64,000 nt of DNA from Nocardioides turkmenicus (GTDB taxonomy: Bacteria; Actinomycetota; Actinomycetes; Propionibacteriales; Nocardioidaceae). Made by a program: the position numbers and the translations under genes. The notes under the pieces were generated by a model. That model ran no database searches, was not told where the DNA came from, and saw only the letters and a list, made by a program, of their open reading frames with translations. Of the stretch, positions 8,398-17,665 are shown piece by piece. The stretch spans positions 1 to 64,000 of the forward strand of contig NZ_JAALAA010000008.1 in the NCBI RefSeq assembly GCF_011045035.1, written 5' to 3'. Position 1 is the first letter of the stretch; each line of letters opens with the position of its first letter.

Positions 8398-9448
8398 TCC
8401 CCCGCGCCGCGAACCGGTCACGCACCAGATCGGCGGCCGCCTGGCCGTCGCGAGCGGCTGCCGCGGCGTACGTCTCGGCAGCGGCGGCCTGGAAGCTGGT
8501 GTCCGGCGCGTAGGAGAACTGCGAGTAGATCAGGGTGGTGTCCCAGTCGCGGGTGGTGAGGCCGAGAGCCTGGTAGCCCTCGCGGATCTCCCAGAGCGCC
8601 TGGCTCCAGATCTGGCCGTCGTAGTGCACCTGGTTGCGGCGGTCCTCGAGGGTCAGGTCGAGGTGGAAGCTGCGGATGCAGTGGGGGGCGTCGGTGTAGG
8701 ACGTCGCGTCCCAGTCCATCGGGCAGGACGGGTCGGCCGCGACCGGCCAGCCGAACTCGTCGGCGGCGTCGAGACCGACGGTCACGGCGAGATAGTCACC
8801 GAACGACTCCCCGATCGCGCCGGCGTCGAGGCTGCTGCCGTAGCCGGGCACCTGGTCGGCGTGGACGGCGTGACCGTATTCGTGGACGATCACCTCCGCG
8901 TCCTCGGCGTCGTCGACGCCGCCCTTGCCCAGCCGGATCCGGAACGGCTTGTCGGTCTGGTAGGAGTTGTCGCCGCCGTACTGGTTGATCTTCACCGAGA
9001 ACGGCTCGTTCAGCACGCCCGGGAGCGTCTCCCCGAAGCCGAGGGTGTGCAGGTAGGTCTGCGTGCGAGTCACCCAGAAGTAGCCCATGACCTGCTCGAA
9101 CTGGTCCTGGTGGCGGTCGTAGGAGTAGCTGTTGGTGGTGGAGTACGCCGGCGTGCCGGTGCTCGACTCGACAACCGCGTAGTCACCGCGGAGGTAGCCC
9201 GATCCGTCCAGGTGGGTCAGCGGCACCTCGGCGTAGGCACTCTCCGGCACCGCGCTCGCGGCGTCCTTCTGGTCGGTCAGGTCCTGGTCGTTGCTGGACT
9301 GGACCGGGTTGACCATGAAGACGCGGGCGGTGCCCTCGGACGAGCCGCTGCCGGGGGCCGCGGTGGCCGGGCTCAGCGGGGCGGCGAGCCCGGCGGTGGC
9401 TGCCAGGCCGGCGGTGACGGCGATCGAGAGTCTGCGCAGGTGGGGCAT
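8387..9448 (-). CDS. secreted zinc metalloprotease (M4/M36-like)
   Basis: This is an exported endopeptidase-like protein of 353 residues. The N-terminal signal peptide has a basic start (MPHLRR), a hydrophobic core and a cleavage region near ATAAPG around residue 32. The zinc motif HEYGHAVH lies near residue 190, and the third ligand is expected in GAIGESFGDYLA about 20 residues later, the gluzincin arrangement of thermolysin (M4) and fungalysin (M36). It is short for these families and no FTP/PepSY propeptide is visible between signal and catalytic domain. GGAGA precedes the ATG. It is followed on the same strand by nothing and overlaps a convergent gene by 11 nt. Confidence 0.8.
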   Translation of the reverse strand: MPHLRRLSIAVTAGLAATAGLAAPLSPATAAPGSGSSEGTARVFMVNPVQSSNDQDLTDQKDAASAVPESAYAEVPLTHLDGSGYLRGDYAVVESSTGTPAYSTTNSYSYDRHQDQFEQVMGYFWVTRTQTYLHTLGFGETLPGVLNEPFSVKINQYGGDNSYQTDKPFRIRLGKGGVDDAEDAEVIVHEYGHAVHADQVPGYGSSLDAGAIGESFGDYLAVTVGLDAADEFGWPVAADPSCPMDWDATSYTDAPHCIRSFHLDLTLEDRRNQVHYDGQIWSQALWEIREGYQALGLTTRDWDTTLIYSQFSYAPDTSFQAAAAETYAAAAARDGQAAADLVRDRFAARGITF

Positions 9449-9496
9449 GGTCTTCTCCTGGAATGAACGGCCGTGCGGCCGGGCGATACCGGGAGG

Positions 9497-10204
9497 CTAT
9501 ACCGCGAGGACGTCATTGGACAGGAGTTCTTCCAGAGGAAGGTCGGGGTCGAGCTCGATCCCGAACCCGCGGGCGTGACCGTCGATGACGAACCAGATGG
9601 ACTGGGCGGTGAGCCGCTCCAGTGTCTCGGCGGGCAGCCGCTCACCGGTGCGGGTCAGCCAGCGGCGTACGGCACCGAAGACCGCGCCGACGAGACCGTA
9701 GATCAGCGGGTCGAGAGCCTCGGCCTCCTCCTCGGTGGGCTTGCCGCCGAGGGCGAGCACGGCGGTGCCGACGATGCCCGAGATCCGGCCGGCGAGCTGC
9801 TCCATCCCCTGCTGGAACGGGCCGTCGTCGCCGCCGTCGATGTCGTGGTCGGCGGCGAGGTGGAGCGCGGGGTGCGCCCGGGCCCAGCGTACGTAGGTGC
9901 CGATGATCCGCTCGATGATCTGCGGCACGGTGCCGTCGAGGGTGATCCCCGGCATCAGGTCGGACCAGAGGCCGTCGAGGATCGCCTGCTGCACGGCACG
10001 GTCCAGGTCGGCACGGTCCTCGAAATGGCGGTAGATGACCGTGCGGGACAGTCCGGCGCGCACCGCGATCTGCTGCACCTGCACGTCGGCGCCGGGCTCA
10101 CCTGCCTCGATCACCGCGATGGCGGCGTCGATGATCTGCTGGCGGCGCTGCTGGTTGTGCTTGCTCCACCGGTCCTGCCGACCATCGCGCTTCTCCCCGG
10201 CCAC
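9497..10204 (-). CDS. TetR/AcrR-family transcriptional regulator
   Basis: This is a DNA-binding repressor of 235 residues. The N-terminal HTH lies at about residues 15-65 (RRQQIIDAAIAVIEAG ... LSRTVIYRHF). The rest is the helical ligand-binding domain. The GTG at 10204 is chosen because GGGGGAG lies 5 nt upstream; an upstream extension of the frame is Arg-rich and unlike coding sequence. It lies 53 nt downstream of fprB on the same strand and upstream of the metalloprotease. It may therefore belong to the aurF-fprB transcript and control that unit, but the ligand and targets are unknown. Confidence 0.9.
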   Translation of the reverse strand: MAGEKRDGRQDRWSKHNQQRRQQIIDAAIAVIEAGEPGADVQVQQIAVRAGLSRTVIYRHFEDRADLDRAVQQAILDGLWSDLMPGITLDGTVPQIIERIIGTYVRWARAHPALHLAADHDIDGGDDGPFQQGMEQLAGRISGIVGTAVLALGGKPTEEEAEALDPLIYGLVGAVFGAVRRWLTRTGERLPAETLERLTAQSIWFVIDGHARGFGIELDPDLPLEELLSNDVLAV

Positions 10205-10257
10205 CCGCTTCTCCCCCTGCTCCCGTGATCCCGATCTCGCCCGGTGTCGAGAGCGCC

Positions 10258-11940
10258 TCAGCGCTCCTTGCGACGCCCCAGAGCGTATCGGGGTTTCCGC
10301 GACTTCGCGGCGATGCCCCGCATCTCCTCGACATCGGTGATCTTCACGCGCGGGCGACCGGACTCGGCGCCGCGCCGCTTCTCCTCGCGGTCGATCGCCT
10401 GCCATCCGGCCAGCTCGACCATGCCGGGCTGGCGGCTGCGCACGATCGCGGTGATCTCGCGGGGGTCCCCGACCGGGGCCGGGATCCGGTCCGCGTCGAG
10501 GTCGTCGAGCAGCTGGTCGACCGTCTCTGTGGCGTCGGTCTTGTTGGTGCCGATGAAGCCGTTCGGGCCGCGCTTGACCCAGCCGGCGACGTACACGCCC
10601 GGGAGCACCCGGCCGCGGTCGTTGGGGACGGTGCCGGTCGCGGCGTCGTAGGGAAGGTCCGCGACGGGCAGGCCCTTGTAGCCGACCGCGCGCAGCAGCA
10701 TCCCCGCCTCGAGGACCTCGGTCTCACCGGTGGCGACGGCGCGGACCACGCCGTTCTCGTCGCGCTCGAGCCGGTTGCGGCCGACCTCGACCCCGGTGAC
10801 CCGGTCCTCGCCGAGCACACGCACCGGCGAGCTGAGGAACCGCAGCACGATCGTACGCAGCTCCGGCCGCACCTCACGGCGGGCGATCTCGCGCAGCAAC
10901 CGGGCGGTCGTCTCGCCGCCGGCCAGCGCCTCCTCGAGCAGGAGGTCGCCGGTGTCGACGACCACGTTGACGCCGGTGTGGCCCATCAGGCCGACCAGCT
11001 CGGGCACGGTGAAGGCCGCCTCCCCGGGCCCCCTACGCCCGAGGACGACGACCTCCCGCACCGCGCTGTCACGCAGGACCGCCAGCGGCCCGTCGGCGAT
11101 GTCGGTGCCGGCCAGCGTCTCGGGGTCCTCGGCGAGGATCCGGGCGCAGTCGAGCGCCACGTTGCCGTTGCCCACGAGGACGACCCGCCCCGACGGGATG
11201 GACCCGGCATCGAGGTGGACCGGCAGGTCCTGCTTGTCGGGGTGGCCGTTGTACCAGCCGACGAAGTCGGTCGCGCTCAGCGATCCGAGCAGGTCGTCGC
11301 CGTCGATCCCGAGGGCACGGTCGCTCGCCGCGCCGACGGTGTAGACGACCGCGTCGTAGCGGGCGGTCAGCTCGGCGTGGGAGACGTCCTTGCCGACCTC
11401 GACGCCCAGGAAGTAGCGGAACCCGGGCTGGGCCTCGATCTGCGCGAAGAGCTTCTCGACCTGCTTGGTGCTCTGGTGGTCGGGCGCGACGCCGGCCCTC
11501 ACCAGGCCGTACGGCGTCGGCAGGCGGTCGAAGACGTCGACGGTGATCTCGGGGTGCTTGAGCAGCTCGTCGGCGGCGTACATCCCGGCCGGCCCGGCGC
11601 CGACCACCGCGATCCGGAACGGTCCGGTGCGGGTGAGCCGGCGCTGGGGGTGGACCAGGGCGAGCGGAGTGCGGTCCTTGTGCGGGAAGACCTCGAAGTA
11701 CTCCGCGTTGATGGCCAGGAACGGCGTCTGCGCTGCCGTCAGCGTCGTGTGCGGGACGATCGCGTCGGCCGGGCACGCCGTGACGCAGGCTCCGCAGTCG
11801 ACGCAGCTCTTGGCGTCGACGTAGAGCATCTCGGCCTCGCCGAAGCCGGGCTCGCCCGGCGCGGGGTGGATGCAGTTGACCGGGCAGGCGACGACGCACG
11901 AGGCGTCGGCACAGCACGACTGGGTGACGACGTGAGGCAC
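10258..11940 (-). CDS. fprB: FprB-type ferredoxin--NADP+ reductase with N-terminal ferredoxin domain
   Basis: This is an FAD-dependent reductase that passes electrons between NADPH and iron-sulfur proteins, 560 residues. Residues 1-65 form a bacterial ferredoxin domain with two cysteine clusters (CCADASCVVACPVNC and CVDCGACVTACP). The adrenodoxin-reductase-like part starts at about residue 108 with the FAD site VVGAGPAGMYAADELL. The NADPH-binding segment is VVLVGNGNVALDCARIL near 255, and the closing ATG-like FAD contact is GPNGFIGTNKTDA near 468. The GTG at 11940 is used. The AurF-like diiron oxygenase lies 37 nt upstream on the same strand, so this protein is the probable electron supply for it. 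Confidence 0.95.
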   Translation of the reverse strand: MPHVVTQSCCADASCVVACPVNCIHPAPGEPGFGEAEMLYVDAKSCVDCGACVTACPADAIVPHTTLTAAQTPFLAINAEYFEVFPHKDRTPLALVHPQRRLTRTGPFRIAVVGAGPAGMYAADELLKHPEITVDVFDRLPTPYGLVRAGVAPDHQSTKQVEKLFAQIEAQPGFRYFLGVEVGKDVSHAELTARYDAVVYTVGAASDRALGIDGDDLLGSLSATDFVGWYNGHPDKQDLPVHLDAGSIPSGRVVLVGNGNVALDCARILAEDPETLAGTDIADGPLAVLRDSAVREVVVLGRRGPGEAAFTVPELVGLMGHTGVNVVVDTGDLLLEEALAGGETTARLLREIARREVRPELRTIVLRFLSSPVRVLGEDRVTGVEVGRNRLERDENGVVRAVATGETEVLEAGMLLRAVGYKGLPVADLPYDAATGTVPNDRGRVLPGVYVAGWVKRGPNGFIGTNKTDATETVDQLLDDLDADRIPAPVGDPREITAIVRSRQPGMVELAGWQAIDREEKRRGAESGRPRVKITDVEEMRGIAAKSRKPRYALGRRKER

Positions 11941-11977
11941 AGGTGGCTACCGTTCTAGGGCATCGGGCTCAGTGGGA

Positions 11978-12973
11978 TCAGTAGGAGGCCGCGCGCGGCT
12001 CGGCGCGGAACCGCGAAGCGCGGCCGTCGATGCCGGTCAGCTTCCACAGCAGCTTGGCCGGACCCTTGCGGATGCCCAGGTTGTCGGCCAGGAGGCGTAC
12101 GTCACCGAAGAGGTCGCGCAGCAGCTTCTCCGACTCCTCGGACTTCCACCAGATCTCCTTGGCCACGTCGTCCGGGATGCCCATGTCGTAGCGCGCCTGC
12201 TTGCTCGGGACCATGATCACGTCGCAGAGGAGTCGCATGATGACCGGGAAGACGTAGGCCAGCAGGGTCTTCTTCACGCGGCCGAGCTCGGGCACGTGCT
12301 GCTCGAGGTACTGGTGGGCGAAGCCGATGTGGCGGGCCTCCTCCGCGATGTGGATCTGCATGATCCGGTTGGCCGCCGGGTGGCTGCCGCCGGAGCGCAT
12401 CGCACCCTTCTGCAGGTGGTCGATCGGCTCCTCGCCGGCCAGGATGCCGGTGAAGAACGCCTCCGGGAACCACGCACCCGCCGAGGCCATCAGCGGCACC
12501 AGGACCTTGAAGTACGTCGGCGCACCGGCCACGTCGGGGTTCACCCTGTTGACGAACTCCTGGAACATCTGGGTGTGGTGGGTCTCCTCGGTCACCTCGT
12601 GAGTCGCGTAGCGGAACTCCGGGTTGTTGTTCTTGGCCCAGACCAGGTGGTTCATGACGCCGCCGATGAGCAGCTGCTCGAACTGGAGGCCGACCTTGGC
12701 GACCTGCGCCCAGCGGTACATCCCGATCTCGATCTGGCGCTGCTTGGGCAGCGCCTTGTACCACGGGTGGGCGCCGATCTCGTCGGCGTCGTTGAGGATC
12801 CAGCGCTCGTCGTCGGGCAGCACCGCGAGCTCGTCGGAGTCCCAGTCGATGTCCTTGAACGGGTCGAAGTGCACCTCGACCGAAGCCTCGGACAGCGTGC
12901 GGAGCGTGTCGAGGTAGGCCTGCTTGCCCTGGCGGACGTATCCGGTGGACTTCTCATCCTGAACGGCGGTCAT
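11978..12973 (-). CDS. AurF-family diiron oxygenase
   Basis: This is a cytoplasmic ferritin-like protein of 331 residues related to the p-aminobenzoate N-oxygenase AurF. The iron ligands are expected in EQLLIGGV near residue 99, EETHHTQMFQEF near 130, and HIAEEARHIGFAH near 213, the paired ExxH/EARH pattern of the family. An upstream AAGGAG site precedes the ATG. It shares its strand with fprB 37 nt downstream and probably forms an oxygenase-reductase unit. As I recall, mycobacterial fprB also has an AurF-like neighbour. The substrate is unknown; N-oxygenation or desaturation/hydroxylation are both possible. Two dyads at 13021-13033 and 13067-13083 lie in its upstream region. Confidence 0.9.
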   Translation of the reverse strand: MTAVQDEKSTGYVRQGKQAYLDTLRTLSEASVEVHFDPFKDIDWDSDELAVLPDDERWILNDADEIGAHPWYKALPKQRQIEIGMYRWAQVAKVGLQFEQLLIGGVMNHLVWAKNNNPEFRYATHEVTEETHHTQMFQEFVNRVNPDVAGAPTYFKVLVPLMASAGAWFPEAFFTGILAGEEPIDHLQKGAMRSGGSHPAANRIMQIHIAEEARHIGFAHQYLEQHVPELGRVKKTLLAYVFPVIMRLLCDVIMVPSKQARYDMGIPDDVAKEIWWKSEESEKLLRDLFGDVRLLADNLGIRKGPAKLLWKLTGIDGRASRFRAEPRAASY

Positions 12974-13020
12974 GACGATCGCTCCTTTGCACCGTTGCGT
13001 TCTGCGTTGAACTACTGACG

Positions 13021-13083
13021 ACGTGACCCACGTTACCCGGACACGCGTCCCGATAACAAGAGTACGCGCGACTTAGTGTCGCG
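13021..13083. promoter_or_regulatory. two dyads upstream of the aurF-fprB unit
   Basis: ACGTG-ACC-CACGT (13021-13033) and CGCGAC-TTAGT-GTCGCG (13067-13083) are perfect inverted repeats in the 150-nt gap between the aurF start and the thrS terminator. Both are placed where an operator for aurF would be. The regulator is unknown; the TetR gene at the end of the unit is one candidate. Confidence 0.4.
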
Positions 13084-13122
13084 AATAGTTCTTCGCCGCT
13101 CGGAGTGTCGCCGGAGACAGCG

Positions 13123-13157
13123 CGAGGGCGGTGCGTGCCATGCACGCACCGCCCTCG
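13123..13157 (-). terminator. thrS terminator hairpin
   Basis: Two perfect 16-bp arms (13123-13138 and 13142-13157) surround a 3-nt loop, starting 14 nt after the thrS stop. The stem is GC-rich and no U-run follows, which is common for actinobacterial terminators. Confidence 0.8.
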
Positions 13158-13170
13158 TGGACCTATGTGG

Positions 13171-15159
13171 TCAGACCTGCTCGTGCGACTCCACGGCGGC
13201 GACGATCCGTTCGATCGCCTCGTCGACCGGGATGCCGTTCTCCTGGCGGCCGTCGCGGTAGCGGAAGCTGACCGCACCCTTCTCGACGTCCTCGCCGCCG
13301 GCGATCAGCATGAACGGGATCTTCTGGAGCTGGGCGTTGCGGATCTTCTTCTGGAAGCGGTCGTCGGACTCGTCGACCTCGACCCGGATGCCCTTAGCCT
13401 TCAGCTTGCCGGCGACCTCGTGGAGGTAGTCGGCGAAGGCGTCGGCAACGGGGATGCCGACGACCTGGACGGGGGCGAGCCACGGGGGGAAGGAACCGGC
13501 GTAGTGCTCGACGAGTACGCCGAGGAAGCGCTCGATGGAGCCGAACTTGGCCGAGTGGATCATCACCGGCTGCTGCCGGGTGCCGTCGGCGGCCTGGTAT
13601 TCCAGGTTGAAGCGGTCCGCGGAGGGCTGGTTGAAGTCGTACTGCACCGTGCCCATCTGCCAGGTGCGGCCGATGGCGTCCTTGGCCTGGACGGAGATCT
13701 TCGGGCCGTAGAAGGCCGCGCCGCCCGGGTCCGGGACGAGCTCGAGACCGGTCTCGCCGGCCACCTCCTCGAGGATCTTGGTCGCCTCGGCCCAGTCCTC
13801 GTCGCTGCCGACGAACTTCTCCTTGTTGGAGTCGTCGCGGGTGGACAGCTCGAGGTAGAAGTCGTCGAGGCCGAAGTCCCTGAGCACGGTCAGCATGAAC
13901 TCGAGCAGGTGCTTGACCTCGGCCGGCGCCTGCTCCTTGGTGCAGTAGGAGTGGGAGTCGTCCTGAGCGAACCCACGCACCCGGGTGAGCCCGTGGATCA
14001 CGCCCGACTTCTCGTTGCGGTAGACCGACCCGAACTCGAACAGCCGCAGGGGCAGCTCGCGGTAGGCGCGCCCGCGCGAACGGTAGATCAGGTTGTGCAT
14101 CGGGCAGTTCATCGCCTTGAGGCGGTAGTCCTGGCCGTCGACGTCCAGCGCCGGGAACATCCCGTCGCCGTAGTAGGGCAGGTGGCCCGAGGTGTGGAAG
14201 AGCTGCTCACGGGCGATGTGGGGGGTGCCGACGTACTCGAAGCCGTGCTCGATGTGCTTGGCGCGTACGTAGTCCTCCATCTCCCGCTTGATGATCCCGC
14301 CCTTGGGGTGGAAGACCGGGAGACCGGAGCCGATCTCGTCCGGGAAGGAGTAGAGGTCGAGCTCGCGCCCGAGCTTGCGGTGGTCGCGGCGCTCGGCCTC
14401 CTCGATCCGGGCCAGGTGGGCGTCGAGCGCCTCCTTGGACTCCCAGGCTGTGCCGTAGATGCGCTGGAGCTGCTTGTTCTTCTCGTCGCCACGCCAGTAC
14501 GCAGCCGCGCTGCGCATCAGCTTGAAGGCGGGGATCCGCCTGGTGGTCGGCAGGTGCGGGCCGCGGCAGAGGTCCTTCCAGGCGACCTCGCCGTTGCGGT
14601 CGAGGTTGTCGTAGATGGTCAGCTCGCCGCCGCCGACCTCGGCGCTGGCACCTTCGGCGGCGTCGGCCGCGGAGCCCTTGAGGCCGATCAGCTCGAGCTT
14701 GTAGGGCTCGTCGGCCAGCTCGACGCGGGCGTCGTCGTCGGTGGTGACCCGGCGGGAGAACTTCTGGTTGGCCTTGATGATCTTCTTCATCCGGGACTCG
14801 ATCTTGACCAGGTCCTCGGGCACGAACGGGGTCTCGACGTCGAAGTCGTAGTAGAAGCCGTCGGTCACGGGCGGTCCGATGCCGAGCTTGGCCTCGGGGA
14901 AGAGCTCCTGCACCGCCTGCGCCATCACGTGCGCGGTCGAGTGGCGCAGGATGTCGTGGCCGTCCTTGGAGTCGATCAGGATGCCCTCGACCTCGTCACC
15001 GTCGGCGAGCTCGTAGGAGAGGTCCTTGAGGTCCTCGCCGACCCGCGCGGCGATCACGTCGGGGTTGTCCGCGAAGAGTTCCCACGCCTTCGTGCCCGTA
15101 GTGACCGTCCGTTCCTCGCGCCCGTCGGGGGTGAGTACGGCGATCTTGATCTCGGACAC
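13171..15159 (-). CDS. thrS: threonyl-tRNA synthetase
   Basis: This enzyme charges tRNA-Thr. The 662-residue protein has an N-terminal TGS domain (residues 1-65) and an editing/SAD domain with HSTAHVMAQ near 78. The class II catalytic core runs from about 250 to 540, with zinc-ligand Cys in AMNCPMH and the motif 3 region [15 protein letters not shown]. The C-terminal anticodon-binding domain runs from about 555 to 655. The length is normal for actinobacteria. The GTG at 15159 has AGGAG 5 nt upstream. A strong hairpin ends the gene. No T-box was apparent in the 194-nt leader, though I could not fold it. It is monocistronic here; the HIT gene that often follows thrS lies about 11 kb away. Confidence 0.97.
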   Translation of the reverse strand: MSEIKIAVLTPDGREERTVTTGTKAWELFADNPDVIAARVGEDLKDLSYELADGDEVEGILIDSKDGHDILRHSTAHVMAQAVQELFPEAKLGIGPPVTDGFYYDFDVETPFVPEDLVKIESRMKKIIKANQKFSRRVTTDDDARVELADEPYKLELIGLKGSAADAAEGASAEVGGGELTIYDNLDRNGEVAWKDLCRGPHLPTTRRIPAFKLMRSAAAYWRGDEKNKQLQRIYGTAWESKEALDAHLARIEEAERRDHRKLGRELDLYSFPDEIGSGLPVFHPKGGIIKREMEDYVRAKHIEHGFEYVGTPHIAREQLFHTSGHLPYYGDGMFPALDVDGQDYRLKAMNCPMHNLIYRSRGRAYRELPLRLFEFGSVYRNEKSGVIHGLTRVRGFAQDDSHSYCTKEQAPAEVKHLLEFMLTVLRDFGLDDFYLELSTRDDSNKEKFVGSDEDWAEATKILEEVAGETGLELVPDPGGAAFYGPKISVQAKDAIGRTWQMGTVQYDFNQPSADRFNLEYQAADGTRQQPVMIHSAKFGSIERFLGVLVEHYAGSFPPWLAPVQVVGIPVADAFADYLHEVAGKLKAKGIRVEVDESDDRFQKKIRNAQLQKIPFMLIAGGEDVEKGAVSFRYRDGRQENGIPVDEAIERIVAAVESHEQV

Positions 15160-15353
15160 GGATGCTCCTGTGGGTTCCAGTGATGGGTGGGCCGCGATCC
15201 TCGCGCGGCGTTCCGATCGTATCCGCCGCCGGCTGGCTACTGCGAATGGGTGAAGCCCGTGTCAGACCGAGGTTCCGGCTGGGTTGCATGAACCCGTAGG
15301 GGCATGCGACTAGACTTTCGGCGCCTCGATCGACGTCCCTCCCAGTCTCTGAT

Positions 15354-16361
15354 GTGAAAGGCCTCGTGCTCCCCACCACCGGCCCCAAGTCCCGTCTCAT
15401 CGACCCGTCCCGCCGGGTCCTCAGGTTCAAGCGACGCACGTCGATCGCGACCGTCCTGATCACCCTCGGCCTCGGCGCGCTGGCCATGCTGTTCCCAGCC
15501 ACCGTCGTGGCCCAGCAGGCCGCCGACCGCTGGAACAGCGGGCAGTGGGCGGAGGTGAGCGTGGTGGAGCGGTGCGAGTTCGACAGCGGCACCGGCGACA
15601 TCACCTCCTGCCGAGGCCGGTGGCGCGTCGACGGCGAGCAGGTCACCGGAAGCATCCACGGCACCCTGCGCGACATCGGCCGCGACCCGGACCCGTCGAA
15701 GGCGACCTTCCGGATGTGGGTGGTCGGCGCCGACGCGTACGGCGAGCACGCGATCAACCCGTGGCCGGCCCGCATCGTCGGGATGGGCCGCGCCCCGGTG
15801 CTCTGGGGCGGGATCGCGCTCACCCTGCTCGGGCTGGTGCTGCTTCCGACGCGGCGGGCCTGGCTGCGTACACCGGGCGAGGAGACGCTCACCGAGGACC
15901 TCGGCATCCGGCTGAGCACCCATCCCGCCCACGGGCGGGCGTGGCTGGCGCCCGTCGGGCTGGTCCTCGGCCCGGCGCTCATCGCGCTCGGCGCCTGGAT
16001 CGCCACCCGGTCGCACCTGCCCATGGTGCTGGTGCTCGCCGGGGGTCTGGTGGCGCTCGCCGGGCTGGTGCTCGGGTTCCGGCTGACCTGGCTCGGGCTG
16101 CAGCGCCCGGTCGCGGTCGACCTCGGGCTCTACGAGGGCGGCCTGGTCCTGGAGCATGCCCGGCACACCGACGTCATCCTCTGGGAGGACGTGACCAGCA
16201 TCGACACCGGTGTCGTCGACGAGCGCAAGGCCAACCCGCGCATCGACGTCACCCTGCACCTGGTCACCGGCGCCGCCCTGCGGCTGCCGCGCGTCGACCA
16301 CCAGCACTCGTTCACCGCGCACCTGCACCGGATCGCCTCCGGATCGCCGCCGCCGTTGTGA
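15354..16361 (+). CDS. DUF3592-like membrane protein
   Basis: I cannot assign a function. The 335-residue protein has one span at about residues 30-55, followed by an extracytoplasmic region with two Cys (near 79 and 88) in a pattern resembling DUF3592. A second span lies near 145-163, two more lie near 200-250, and the cytoplasmic tail at 260-335 is rich in beta strands and could be PH-like. The GTG at 15354 is the only plausible start and has no clear ribosome site. It diverges from thrS across 194 nt. The next gene starts 17 nt after its stop, so the two may be co-transcribed. Confidence 0.7.
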   Translation: MKGLVLPTTGPKSRLIDPSRRVLRFKRRTSIATVLITLGLGALAMLFPATVVAQQAADRWNSGQWAEVSVVERCEFDSGTGDITSCRGRWRVDGEQVTGSIHGTLRDIGRDPDPSKATFRMWVVGADAYGEHAINPWPARIVGMGRAPVLWGGIALTLLGLVLLPTRRAWLRTPGEETLTEDLGIRLSTHPAHGRAWLAPVGLVLGPALIALGAWIATRSHLPMVLVLAGGLVALAGLVLGFRLTWLGLQRPVAVDLGLYEGGLVLEHARHTDVILWEDVTSIDTGVVDERKANPRIDVTLHLVTGAALRLPRVDHQHSFTAHLHRIASGSPPPL

Positions 16362-16377
16362 GGTAGCGTCGGCGCCG

Positions 16378-17532
16378 ATGAACCAGATGCGCGCAACCGT
16401 GGTCCACAAGGGCGAGCTGTCCGTGCGGTCGGTCCCGCGACCGGAGCCCGGACCCGGTCAGCTGCTGATCAAGGTGCTGCGCACCGGGATCTGCGGCTCC
16501 GACCTGCACGTCCGCGAGCACAGCGACGAGCTCAACAAGGTGGTCACCGAGATCGGCTACACCACCGCGATGACGCCGGACCAGGAGATCGTGCTGGGCC
16601 ACGAGATCCTCGGCGAGGTCGTCGCCTACGGCCCGGAGACGCGCCGTCGCTGGGAGCCGGGCACCGCAGTCGCGGCGCTGCCGGTGCTGCGTACGGACGG
16701 AGCGGTCCACATGGTCGGCTTCGACGTCGACTCCCCCGGCGGCTTCGCGGAGTACACGGTCGTCCAGGAGGCCTTCACCTTCCCCGTCCCCGACGGGGTG
16801 GAACCGGACCGGGCGGTCTTCACCGAGCCGCTGGCCGTCGCCTTCCATGCCGTGCGCCGCGGCGCGGTCTCCGCACGACGCCCGGCCGTGGTCATCGGCT
16901 GCGGCCCGATCGGGCTGGCTGTCATCCTCATGCTCAAGGCGCAGGGGGTGAAGACGGTGGTCGCCTCCGACCTCTCCCCAGCGCGCCGCGCGCTGGCGGT
17001 GGCGTGCGGCGCCGACGTGGTCGTCGACCCGCGCGAGACGTCGCCCTGGGACGCCTACAAGCAGCGCGGTCCGGTGACCTCGCTGACCGACTACCTGGGC
17101 TTCGGGATCGACGCGATGCAGGTCGTACGCCGCATCCCGCTGCTCCCGTGGGAGACCGTGCTGCTCAACGCCGACCGCCTCGGCCAGTCGCCGACCGGCC
17201 CGGTGGTCTTCGAGTGCGTCGGCGTGCCCGGGATGCTCGAGCAGATCATGACCGCGGCACCGCTGCACACGCGGGTCGTGGTGGTCGGTGTCTGCATGGA
17301 GCCGGACACGATCCGGCCGGCGATCGCGATCCACAAGGAGATCGACCTGCGGTTCGTGTTCGGCTACGACCCGGCCGAGTTCGCGCGCACGCTCGAGCTC
17401 ATCGCCGGCGGGAAGGTCGACCCCTCGCCCCTCCACACCGGCACCGTCGGCCTCGACGGGGTCGCGCAGGCCTTCGACGACCTCGCCGACCCGGAGACGC
17501 ACGCCAAGATCCTGGTCGACCCGTGGGCGTGA
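16378..17532 (+). CDS. zinc-type alcohol/sorbitol dehydrogenase (MDR family)
   Basis: This is an NAD(P)-dependent medium-chain dehydrogenase of 384 residues. The catalytic zinc ligands are Cys in GICGSDLH near residue 39 and His-Glu in LGHEILGEV near 79. The Rossmann nucleotide site is VIGCGPIGLAVI near 178, with SDLS suggesting the cofactor-selecting Asp. The four-Cys structural-zinc lobe is not evident, because the segment after the GHE motif lacks a CxxCxxC run. The ATG at 16378 is chosen over an earlier frame opening that overlaps the preceding gene. The substrate is probably a secondary alcohol or polyol, but this is family-level inference. Confidence 0.88.
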   Translation: MNQMRATVVHKGELSVRSVPRPEPGPGQLLIKVLRTGICGSDLHVREHSDELNKVVTEIGYTTAMTPDQEIVLGHEILGEVVAYGPETRRRWEPGTAVAALPVLRTDGAVHMVGFDVDSPGGFAEYTVVQEAFTFPVPDGVEPDRAVFTEPLAVAFHAVRRGAVSARRPAVVIGCGPIGLAVILMLKAQGVKTVVASDLSPARRALAVACGADVVVDPRETSPWDAYKQRGPVTSLTDYLGFGIDAMQVVRRIPLLPWETVLLNADRLGQSPTGPVVFECVGVPGMLEQIMTAAPLHTRVVVVGVCMEPDTIRPAIAIHKEIDLRFVFGYDPAEFARTLELIAGGKVDPSPLHTGTVGLDGVAQAFDDLADPETHAKILVDPWA

Positions 17533-17665
17533 GCCCGCGATTCTGGTAGACGGGTCACCTACCGGTAGTATCTGCTTACCAGCGGCCCGTTCCGGTCTTG
17601 CCCCCGGCCGCTCTCGGAATGCGACTTTCACTATGGCGAGACACCTCGCTTGAAAAGTTGACTCC

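Noticed and set aside
15160..15353. T-box or other riboswitch upstream of thrS
   Set aside because: I saw no conserved T-box core sequence by eye; a covariance search would be needed to exclude one.
17634..17654. Six-codon open frame ahead of the DEAD-box helicase as a leader peptide gene
   Set aside because: Too short to support without start-site or conservation data; mentioned only in the helicase entry.
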